Source of the DNA: Cinclus cinclus
Taxonomy: Eukaryota; Chordata; Aves; Passeriformes; Cinclidae
Reading direction: 5' to 3'
Length of the DNA stretch: 64,000 nucleotides
NCBI RefSeq assembly: GCF_963662255.1
Contig: NC_085071.1
Coordinates: 3,622,701-3,686,700, forward strand
The position numbers and the translations under genes were made by a program. The notes under the pieces were generated by a model. The model ran no database searches and had not been told where the DNA came from. It saw only the letters and a list, made by a program, of their open reading frames with translations. Below are positions 22,743 to 33,700 of the stretch, one piece after another; positions within the stretch are counted from its first letter, which is position 1; every line of letters starts with the position of its first letter.

Positions 22743-25700
22743 AGAGAGCTGGAGCAAGAGCAGGAGGGCAGGCTAGCGCAGGGGCTGAGCCTTCCCCACA
22801 GGTGGCTGTGGCTCCCCCAGCCATGGAAGTCTCTGTCTTCCTCTCCTCCCTGTCCCTCTCTTCCTCCCTCTCCCTCTGCAGAGAGGGGCTGGTGGGAGGT
22901 CTCCAGCACTCTCCACTGTGCAAGTGACAGGAGAGTAGGAGGCTGATTAATCAAAATCTAATATGGTGAAGGACCTTTTTAAAGGTAGAAGATGTCCCAG
23001 TTAAGGTTTGTCTGCCCTTTAAAAGTTCTTGAAAACTAGGGGGTCTTGGAAGAAAGAAAATTGATTTCTCATGGTTCCTCTTTTACCTTGGGGCAGAAAG
23101 TAAATTCAAAGGGGCCCTGCCATGAAAGGTCATAGTCTGCTGCTGTGGCTGATAATGAGATCTCTCAGACATAAATCAAAACACCTGGACTTCACCGTGG
23201 AGCAGCTACTGGTTTAACTCAAGATTTGGAAACAAGAAGAAGGGAGGGCACATGCTAAACCTTGCCTGCTGTGGAAGCAGAGGTGGCAGCAACAGCAGCA
23301 GTGTTGTGACCCCTGTTATGTTGGTGCCAGAGCTGTTCCCTCCTGCCTGGTGGTGCCTGGCACAGCCAGCACCTCCCCACAGTTTGTGCAGTGCCTCTGG
23401 CCCCCACCAACGTACTTTTCACATCATGGCTGCTACCACTGCTCCCTTCCATGCAGTGACACAGCAGCAGCAGCAGCTGGTGCAGCTGTGCTCCCTTCTC
23501 CTTGTGCTTCCCCCAGACTTGGGGAAAGAAAATCCTGATGGCCTTGACAACACTCCTTGTTAACCAATGGTCATGGCTTCCAGGGCTGCAGCCCATTAGA
23601 TCCCATTTACTTTGTGATAAGTAGGATTCACGTAATAACTTCTGGCTCATATTAATGCTTTTAATCTGCAGACCTCAGAAAGAGATAAGCCAGAGAAAAC
23701 CAAGAGAGAGACGTTCAGAAAAAAGAAAAGAAGCAAAGTGAGTAGGGTGAACTCTTTACCTCTCTATCCCATTAGCATGTTCGCCATGGATTGCACAATC
23801 CTGTTATGCACAGGCAGCCTGCAGATGTTGAAGCAGCACAGAGTCTACAGTATTTGTGGTGGCTTTGGCTCTGCACCGGTGCTGGCTGCCCTCAGGGTGT
23901 TGGGGAGGGCTCCAGCACAGCCTGCCCCTGGCTCCAAGTGCCTCCCCCTCACTGGGACTCCCCAGCTCCAATATTTGTTGCTCTTTGTTTTGGGTTCAGT
24001 GGCCCTCGGGCTCTGTGTTCTTGCCTTTGCTATGTGACTAATTGAAGAAGTGTCTAATCCTCATCTTCACCCATGTCACCGTTACACAGCCTGTGATTAA
24101 ACATGCTGTCAGCTGCTGCTGTTTGCAGATAACAATGCTGCTTTCTCTCGTTCCTACACTAGCAAGCTCATTAGGAAGTTTTATGGATAAATTAGTCAGT
24201 CTGGGATTGAATAATGTCTGCAATGCATGCACTGAGAACTGCACCTTCCTGCTCTGGGTAGCCAAAAGTGATGGTGACCTGAACTGCTGCATGGGGCAGA
24301 GGCCCAGCACCAAACCAGGGTGGCCCCCAGATCTGGAGCCCGATTGCTGTCCCCATGCGGGCTCTCTTCAAGGAGACTCCTCCAGGGGTGAGCTCCCCAA
24401 GACACCAGTAAGTGTCTGGTTGGCAAAATCCTCTCTGATGCTTCATCACAGCCGATTCTGCAATATACATGAAAAGCAGCTCTTTTCCCACTCTTATTGC
24501 ATGAGACACTCATACATTTCCAGAGAAGGTAGGTTTGGTGCCTGGCTGTTCAATACAGTGGGAGCAAACTGCAGCTGCAGATGGGAACAGGTTGTTTCTG
24601 CCATTTGTTATTTTTTTCCGTAATTATGATGCAGATTGGATGCTGTCTCCCGCATGCCCTCCCTTTCTGTTTATCAAGCAGGATTTTTGTGAACCTATAT
24701 GCCAGTTTCTTTCCGGGCCTGGAGTGCCCCATTAGAATGGAGCAGAATGTATTGCATCTCTGAGCTGCAGCCCTTTCCCCAGTCCCCTTCCACCACCGGC
24801 CAGCACTGAGCTGGGATGGGAGCAGGGCTAGGATGTGAGGATCTGTCTCTCCATCCTCGGGACAGGCTTAGCAGGACCCCTATGGGGATGGTGTAGCTGG
24901 CAGTCTCTCTCTCTCTCCAGGGCTGCATCTTGTGCTGGCAGGGTGGCAGGAGGAGCAGAGGCACCTGCAGGCATGGAAAGCTGTCCTGCTCTCTGCTGAG
25001 CAGTGAGCAATCTGTAATTACTTGAGAGCTTTCAGGGAGCTGGACACACCATGCTGGTGCCTTATTTAGAGTCTGCCCAATTGCTGAGTCCTGGAGTGCA
25101 AAATGCATCTATGAATTAGCCACAGCTGGATTAAATTGCTAATTATAATTTGCAAAGTGTATTCCCTTCTTCTGTCATGGACAAATGAAAAAGACTCACT
25201 CTGCATGACCTCGCCGTCACCCTCGCCCTGTGACGGGGGAGCAATAATTGGTGAATGTCTTGTGGTGATTGAGTTACCAAGTGAGTCCTGAAGTGTCTTT
25301 CCTCATCAGTGTGTCATACAAGTTGCATTTCTGATTTGACTGATGAGTAAGAGCCAAAGCAGCATCACTCCATGGAAATCCACAGCAGTTCAGTGCCCTT
25401 GTTGTTGTTAAGGGGCATTTACTGTCACGTTATTGAGGGGCCAGGAAAGTTAGAAATCTTGGTAATGAATTTTAAATGGTTATCAGCACAAAGATACAAA
25501 CATGAAAAAGCTCATAATAAACAGAGGGAACACCATAACTAGGGAATCCAGTTAGATGCACTGGCACTTTGGGGTCCTCCTTTAGGGTGTACAAGGATGC
25601 TCTCCTCAGGAGAAGGGTGAGCCAGTGGCATGCACTTAGTCTTCAAATTAACCAAGGTTTGGGTTGCAGATTCAGTGCAGTGCAGCTCAGAGCTGCTGAG

Positions 25701-28700
25701 GGAGGTCTGGGAAGTGCTCAAGCTGTGCAGGGAGCCTGGCACCAGGGCAGGCACTGGCACTTGCTGTGGCCACTCAGAAGCTTCTTGCCTGGCACTCAAT
25801 GCTGGACACACTTCAGAAGCCACACGACCAGCAGGATCAGCCTGTCTAAAACGCCTCTGACAATGAGTGATGGCCACATGCTACAGATCCCTTTGTGAAA
25901 CACGACCAGCCTGCTGTAAGAGCATTTCTGATGTGACTGAAAATGAAAATCCTGACGACAGCACTTCAAACAGAACTGCTGCAAATCTCTGTAAGTGGTT
26001 TTAATGAAACAGCCAGGAAGAGGAGGAGAGCAAATCAAAGGTAGGACAACTCCTTTGTTCAAATTTCTGTAATTGGTATAAAAATTATGTTACTGATTGT
26101 TTGCACCATTATACTTGAGGTACATCCTCATTTCTCCCTCAGTTCTCAGAGGTTTTCACCCACCTGAGCTCTCACTCTGCACTTCTGCCTTTCAAGCAGA
26201 GCAAGTGAAGGCACAGCAGAGGGGCAGGCTGAGGGGGAAGAAGCCTGTGGGGTGCTGGCATCCTGCCCTGTGCTCAGCACCACCAGAAGAGCATCTCTGA
26301 GGGGCAGGACCTGCATCCTCCACAAGCCTTCCCACTGCTCCCAGGGGAAGCAGATCCCACACATGACTCCTGAACTCAGTGCTCAGGCCTCCATGTGCAC
26401 TTCAGGTTCTGACACCAGACTGTGACACCTGGATCCCTCCTGTCTGGCTCTAATTAACAGCATGTGGTAATTTGTCTCTGGTTGAGTTGGAATTTAACAC
26501 TGAGTGGATCTGTGCCCCAGCCAAAGGTGGGGTTCCTATTGATGGTGACAGAATGGGCTGTGACTTACATAAGTGTAATGATATTATGCTGCCTGGAGCT
26601 CTGGGTTTTCTCAGTATATGATGAATGTGAGGCTTTTAAAAAAAATTAGACACTTACTTTATTTTACATTATTTTCTAGAACATGGATATCTGTGGGCTG
26701 TCTGGAAATCCATTAGCAAGAAATGTAAAGATGCTTAAAGGCATTTACCTAGATTAGCTGTGTTTATGCAGTCAAGGGTCTCTTATGTGATTACCTTAAA
26801 AGCTAAAGAACTGCTGCAAAACATTTATAGTGCAGACATCATGAAACAGAGTACAGATCTGACAGAAAGACAGAGCTGTTAAAAACAAGTGCACAGCTCT
26901 GGTTGCTTTGTGTTTGCAGTCAAACAACCCAGAAGGTAGAAAGGTTTTCCCTTTGTAGCCCTGAGGCTGAGCTGTGCAGCTTTGAGCATGAGATTTATGG
27001 GGAAGCTTTACATTAACTTTCATTTTCCCTGTGATTTCTGCCAGTTATCAGGAGAGGGTGAGCAGGGATGGGCCAGGATGATGGAGTGCTGTGCCCCTGG
27101 GAAGCAGTGTCTGAGCCCTGGGGATCAGCTGGGGGTAGCAGACTGGTGAGGTGCTGTTGGGACCAGATTGTCTGAGCCACTTTCCTCGGTGGGATATGCT
27201 TTAATGCCAGGAACCCTTGTGCTGTATTGCTGCTGCTTCCTCTGCTCTGCCTCTGCCTTTGTCACAGCAGAAGCAGTAGAAATCCTGGAGCATGTTTGTG
27301 TGACATGCCAAAACCAGTACAAAACTGCAGAAATCCTTTGTTTTTCATTGTACAAAAATACGTACAAGCGTGGAAGAGAAAGAAGAAGTGCAAAATCGTC
27401 CATGAGATTTCTGCCTGCTCCATCTTTTGTCAAGGACTGCTCTTTCAGCTGGACATCGAGGTCTGCATCCTCATGGCCCCTTTGTCCTTTAGCATAAAAA
27501 GTAATTTGTCAGCAAAAGAAGTAAAGTTTTGTTTTTCAGTACAGATCTGGCTGTCCTCCCACTGAGACTTTCAGCTCTTTATCTCAGGAATTGATAGTCT
27601 TGGTATCTGATTCTCTTTCTGTAGTGATTGTATTGATTTTTTTTTTCCAGGAGGCTTATTTTCACCGTGGTGTCAAAACTATCTTTCTGTCTTCACTTAC
27701 AGCAGGTAATAGCTCAGCTTGGACAATTACACATTTTCTGGGCTAGCCCTGCTCTTTGCACAAGCTCCTCTGACAATCTGGAGCCTGGCTGACCTGATGG
27801 CTTTGCTTTCCCTTTGCTCTTGTCTCTGCAGCCTCCAGTCAGGAGTGGGGAAGGGCAGCAGCCCCAGAGCTGGATGTGAGCAGCAGAGGTGACCAGACAA
27901 CCTGGGTATTCCTCTTCCTTCCCCTGCAGATAGTGGCCCCTTGTTGTGCCACTCATGGAGCTAGCTGGGGGGCTGTGCCATCCCAGGGCCAGCATCTCTC
28001 CGTCCTGTCCCTGGTGTGGCTTTGGGCTTGTTAAGAAATCCAGTAGTGTCCATTAAAGGCTGCTCTGTTTCTCTGTTTTCTTCATACCAGCAATGGCTTT
28101 GTCATCTGCTGTTTCTGAAACAAAATTCATGATATCATTTTCCCAAAGCATGATACTTAAAGTCTTAATTAAAATACATCTGGCTGCTCTAATGCCAAGA
28201 TTTTATAAGTGCTTGGAATAGTATTTCAGATAAATGGAAAAGCTGTGTGTTTTTAACATGACAAACCCTTCTAGTCAAACATATCTAACATCAAATCCTC
28301 CATATAGTTCTAAAATCCTCTTCCCTACTTTGCTCCTCGTGACAGGCAAGTGTACACGCCTGTGGAGCTTGGTGGTGAATGGAGCTGTCCCAGGAGTGTG
28401 GATTGATTTGCTTCATGACATTGATACCTTCCACTGTCCCAGCAGTGAGACCCAGTGTGTGAATATTAAAAGGAAGCTGCTGTGCCTGGAGGCAGGGAAG
28501 CGAGATCCCCTATATTACACTGTGAGAGTTGTGTGTCATGTTAGAGCAATCTGGCTTTAAAGGGCATCTTTCAAGCACAAACTAGCTTTTTCCCACACTT
28601 GACTGATCAAACAAATAACTGTGATTAAAGGTCAAGTGCCTTTATTTTACTTTTCTATTTTACTCCTTAAAAATTTATATGCGAAAGAAAACCTAGAAGT

Positions 28701-29899
28701 TAACATAGCATGAAATTGTTATGCAGTTCTGAGCCTTTAGCGACAACTAAATATCACTTTTTCTTCATGGGTGGCTTGAGAAATTTTCAGTAATAACAGG
28801 TCACTTCTTTTGGTTTCCACTTGAGAAAGATTTTGAATAAACGCTGTATTTTGCTTCCCTATGCTCTGTAACATGATGGAGGGAGAGTTTTGATTGTATG
28901 AGCTAGTACCCCCAGACAGCACAGCTGTTCTGGTCTCACCAGGAACTCCTGGGCTGCAGGTGCACAGCAGGAGGGGCCCCAGTGCCGGTGCAGCAGCACA
29001 CAAAGCACTGATCCACGCTGAGCTTTCCTAGATGGGAAGAACATTGATTAAATGGATGGGAACTTCCTCACAAGTTAACACAGGGAGGAAAGGTAATGAC
29101 CATGTCTGCAAAAGAGCTGAGAAATGGAGAGCTGGAAAGATCCTTTGTCTCCAAGTGTCCAGCTGGGCTTGGGCTCAGGTCTGAGCACCAACTCCAGCGA
29201 GCAGGGGTTTGGCATGGGCTGTGCTAGATGGAGGCTCAATGTTCTTACTTCAGACACGCAGTATTTTATATCTGACACACAATCACAGCAAAAGGAACAT
29301 CCCACAGGAACAAATGTTTGCCTTGGTATCACAGTATCCAAATTATTATCATCAGAGTAAAACTGACGGGCATTCAGCCTGATGAAACTTTGCAGGAACC
29401 TGCAACACCTACCATTAGTAATAATCAAACCTCGCTGAACTCCTCCCCTGATGCAAGAGGCTGTGGGCCTGGTGGCTTTTGTGAGCCAAGAATTGAAGAA
29501 TTGTCTCCCCCAGCCCAGGCAGCCACAGCACTGTCCTGGGTGTGGGTCTGGCAGCGCTCACCCTACCTGGGGCTGCCTTTTCCTGAGGTTTCTGTCTGGG
29601 CATATTTGCTTTCACAGCAGCTACTGGGCATGGAGGACCTCGACATGAAACTGGGAATAAAATTTCAAGCAGGACAGAGAGGTCGACAAATCCGACATTC
29701 CTGGGCATCGCTCGCAAGTCAGGGAAGGGATGAGGGCTGCCCGCTGTTCTCCTGGGCCCTGTGCTGCAGGAACGAGGCTCTAACCCAACATTCTCGCTCG
29801 CTATCAGCAGCAAACACCATCTGGGCATGGGGGGGTGGCAAACCACTGCTGCCTATGGCATCGGCGAGGGCTCCAGCAGCGCAGAGCTCCGCACGGCCC

Positions 29900-30790
29900 C
29901 GCGCTCCCTCAGCAGCCGCCCCGGGCTCCCTCAGGCGGTCCCGGAGTGACCGTCCTGGCCCCGCCCCTTTCCGACCACGCCCATATCCCCCATTGGCTGC
30001 GCGGGCCGAGGCCCCGCCCCGGCGGGGAGGGGCGCGGAGCGGGAGCGCGGCGGCGGCGCGGGGAGCGGAGTCGCGGCGCCATGGAGACGGCGCTGCCGCT
30101 GCTGCTGCCGCTGCTGCTACCGCTGCTGCTGCCGGTTCTGCTGCCGGTTCTGCTGCTGCCCCGCGCCACCGCCGAGCAGGGTGAGCCGGGCGGGGCGGCG
30201 CCGCCTCCCGGTGCTCCGGCGCCTCCCGGTTCTTCGGCTCTCCCGTGCCCTCGGCCGCGCCGTGTCCCCCGTGCCCGGCTGCCTCGGAGCGCGGTGTCCC
30301 CGCATCGGCTCCCACTTCGGTTGCCCGCGGCGGGTCGGGCTGCGCGTTGCGGTACCGGGAGTGGCCGGCTCGGCGGTGGGGTTGCTCCGGGGCTGGCCGG
30401 GCGGGTTGTGGGGTGGATGTGCCGCCGCTCTCCGGGGCGCGGAGATCTGCCGGAGGAGCTGGAGAGGATGGACGGGTCCTCGTGGAGTGACCGGGTCAGC
30501 CCGAGGCGTCCCGGGCCCTGCGATCAGCGGAGGCACGAGGCAGCGCTCTGCCAGTACCGTGACAGACGGTTCGAGCCCCGGGGTCCGTGTTCGCGGAGGC
30601 TGCGCTGCCACGGACGGACCCCACTGGTCTCGGGGGCGGGAAGAACATCTCGGAGCATCCCGGCGCTCCGAGCGGAACGGCGGTCGGGGATGTGCCCGCC
30701 GGGGATGCTCCTCTTGTTCCCGGTGTCTGAGCCCGAGGTTCAGCCTGCCGGTCGAGGGCTGTGGCTGTGTGCTGGTTGTGGAAGGATCGT
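29900..30790 (+). promoter_or_regulatory. EPHA10 CpG island promoter
   Basis: A sharp rise in CpG density begins near 29870 and runs through exon 1 into intron 1. Upstream of the start codon are a GC box (ccccgcccc, about 29960), a GLI/KLF-like gaccacgccca (about 29973), and an inverted CCAAT box attgg at 29992-29996. No TATA box is seen. The transcription start is probably between about 30010 and 30075. Confidence 0.65.
30081..30180 (+). CDS. EPHA10: EPHA10 exon 1 (signal peptide)
   Basis: ATG in strong context gcgccATGG. It encodes a Leu/Pro-rich signal peptide made of near-repeats of the 9-mer ctgctgccg, ending RATAEQ. Donor cagg|gtgagc, phase 1. Confidence 0.92.
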
Positions 30791-33700
30791 GAAGCTGTGA
30801 ACTGAGGGAAATAGCTCTTCCTGTCAAAGGCAGAATTGGCTGTTTTGTGGGACAAGCGTGTCGTTTGCAAGGGAAATCTCTCTTTCTAAGGAGCTGCTGG
30901 TGCCTTTCAGTTCCAGCATCCGCACGCTGTGGGCATGATACAGTGGCAGTGTTGTCTGTGGTGTCCGAGGAATCGTCCCTGGGATGGCACGGTCGTTAGG
31001 GCATTGATCAGGTATCTGCCGGGTTGTTCTGGGCGTGCAGTGAGAGCTTCCTGCTGCTTGGTGCTCACACGGTGATGCCGTGGCTGGTAGAGCCGGGCTG
31101 GGAGCTGCTCCCACACCCTGGGACCTGGCACAGTTACGGCATTAAATTTCCCAGTGCATGGACTGAGTGGGTTTTACCAGCGTTTCCTGTGTCACTGTTT
31201 TTCTTAACATGCTGTCTTCCCTGCAGTTGTCCTGCTGGACTCAAAGGAATCGCAGGCAGAGCTGGGCTGGACCTCACACCCATCGAACGGGGTAAGCACA
31301 GGGGTGGGACTGTCCGTCTGCACCTCTGGAGAAGGTGAAAGGGTCTGTCAGCCTCTTGGTGCTCAGCAGCATTTGAAATCCTGCAGTATGAGCACTTTGC
31401 TTACCACAGAGCTGGGGTGGGGGCTGGCAGCCACGGGATCTCATTCAAGGTCGATGGGGAGCTTGGCATGATCAGTGCCAGGAGCGGCATGATCAGTGCC
31501 AGGAGCCCCTGGGAGCAGAGTGAGGAGTGAGAAGTGATGCATTGGCTATATGAGCTCTGCGACTGGTGTGGAGTCCCTCCTCAAAATGGAATTTACACTA
31601 CTTAAACAAGCTGGCTAGTTAAGGCTTTGTGTTGTTGTTTGCACACCAGCATGAGCACCAAGGGTCAGTCTAGCCCTTAGGATCTGAGGGCTGTGGCTGG
31701 GGAAGTCACTGGGAGCTGTGTCATGTAACGTTTGTTTCATCAGCCCCTGGCTTTGCTGCTGGTGTTGGTTGAAAGCTTCTTTCTGTAAGCTTGTGTGCTC
31801 CTTGCAGCTTTGGGTGCATTGAGCGATAGGTCCTGGAGTCATCTGTGTGGCACAGCTGTTTGCAGAAGAAACTCTGTTCTGGGTATGTTTTGACTGTTAT
31901 GTGTAAATTTATCCCCAGAAAGAATTGCTTTGAGAAATTGCCAGGTCATCATTCAGGCTGTGAGGGTTGAATCATCATTTCACTGATCAGAATCTCTGCT
32001 GATAGCTTTGGGGAAACACTGTTTCACTTGCAGTTTGAGGATTTGTCCTGTTGCAGCTAAAACTTCTCCAGGCAGAGCAACTGCTGCTGTTCAAGAAGGT
32101 GTTTGTCATCCTTATGTGATGATGTGGCGGGTGTCACATCTCCTTAGATATCTTGGATTTCTCTGGGTGGCCTAACCCCATCCAGCATTACACTGTGCAG
32201 TAACACTGTGTGGATGAACCTTCCCAGGGACAGAAAAATCTGAGGAGTGTGTGGGAGATGAAGGCTCTGGCTCCTCAGCAGATGATGTGTCCACAATCAG
32301 ACTTTGTTTTCCAAGATCTGCTGCCAGTGCTGCCTTTCTGGTTGTGTCTTCGCATTTGCACCTCTGCAGAGAGCTCAGGTGTTGGGTGGTTCAGGAGCAG
32401 GGTTACTGCAACTGGTGAATTTGGTGAGCTGAGTGCCTACAAAACACTGAGTGCCCGTGGTGGGGAGGCTTGTGGTAGTGGCATTCATACTGGTTGGTGT
32501 GTCCCTGCTGGGGCAGCTCCTGAGATGTTACAGCCCTTTGTGTCCTGTCCCCAGTGGGAAGAGATCAGTGGCGTGGATGAGACCTACAAACCAATACGCA
32601 CGTACCAGGTCTGCAATGTCATGGAGCCGAACCAGAACAACTGGCTGCAGACAGGCTGGATCGCCAGGCGTGATGGCCAGAGGATCTTCATTGAGCTCAA
32701 GTTCACCCTGAGGGACTGCAACAGCATCCCTGGTGTGACAAGCACTTGCAAGGAGACTTTCAACTTGTACTACGTCGAGTCTGACTCTGACCTGGGCCGG
32801 AGTGTCCATGAGAGCAAGCACACCAAGATCGACACCATTGCTGCTGACGAGAGCTTCACACAGGGAGACCTGGGCGAGCGCAAGATGAAGCTGAACACTG
32901 AGCTCAGGGAGATTGGGCACCTGAGCAAGAGGGGCTTCCACCTGGGTTTCCAGGATGTGGGCGCCTGTGTGGCGCTGGTCTCCGTGCGGGTCTATTACAA
33001 GAAGTGTCTGAGCACCGTGCAGAACTTGGCCATGTTCCCAGACACAGTGGCAGAGACGGCCTTTGTGACACTGGTGGAAGTTAAGGGCACTTGTGTCACC
33101 CATGCTGAAGTGGATGCGGATAATCCCCCCCGGATGCACTGCAGTGCAGAGGGCGAGTGGCTGGTGCCCATAGGGAAATGCATGTGCAGCCCTGGCTTTG
33201 AGGAGAAGGACGGGGGATGCAGAGGTAAAAGTGGCCATTGGTGTCCTGGCAGTTTTTGTCTGTGTCAGTCCATGCTGCTGCCAGACCTCTCTGGTGCCTG
33301 AGCACAGTTTGGACAAGTGGAATTGTCTTTTGTTGGCAATATGTTTTTTTGGGGGATGGCAACTCCCCGGTTCGTTTGGAGGGTGGCAGTTAGAGGGCAT
33401 GGGGCTGCTTTGCAGCATGGTGCTGGTTGGGCAGACATGTCAGCTCTGGGTGCTGTCAGGCATTTCCCACAGCTTTATCTGTAATGTTAAAATTACTCTA
33501 GAACATTAATATCCCTATTGATACGCTTTGGACACGGTTTAATAGTTTGTTGACTTTACAGCTCACAAGGTTATGTTTAAGGACAGCTGCAAAAATGGGC
33601 GTACCCTCTGCCTTAAGGCATCCCACTAACAAACCTGGGCTGTGACCACTTCCATCTCGCTTTTAAAGGCAGGTGAGAGCCAGGTGTGGGATGCTGGCTG

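Larger units (their letters stand above)
9000..29900. other. Intergenic region between YRDC and EPHA10, no gene recognised
   Basis: About 21 kb in which I see no exon that joins in frame, no RNA gene and no transposon open reading frame. Short open frames occur on both strands but have ordinary composition and no recognisable domain. The human counterpart holds MANEAL on the opposite strand to YRDC and EPHA10; no GH99-like coding segment is apparent here. The region contains a 27/18-bp minisatellite (22256-22742), a perfect 14-bp inverted repeat (20121-20156) and scattered AT-rich islands with TAATTA-type motifs (for example 24030-24200, 25130-25160) that could be regulatory. Confidence 0.55.

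Noticed and set aside
22102..22776. Long Cys/His/Pro-rich open frames on both strands
   Set aside because: They are produced by the 27/18-bp minisatellite, whose unit lengths are multiples of three. Several frames are open at once, and no splice or promoter context supports translation.
24042..24623. 193-codon plus-strand frame
   Set aside because: It has no recognisable domain, mixed composition, and no supporting splice or promoter signals.
29318..30184. 288-codon frame overlapping the EPHA10 start
   Set aside because: It is a CpG-island shadow in a different frame from the EPHA10 signal peptide, with no domain.
30567..30580. ggttcgagcccc, resembling a tRNA B box
   Set aside because: No A box or cloverleaf can be built around it; it is a chance match in GC-rich intron 1.
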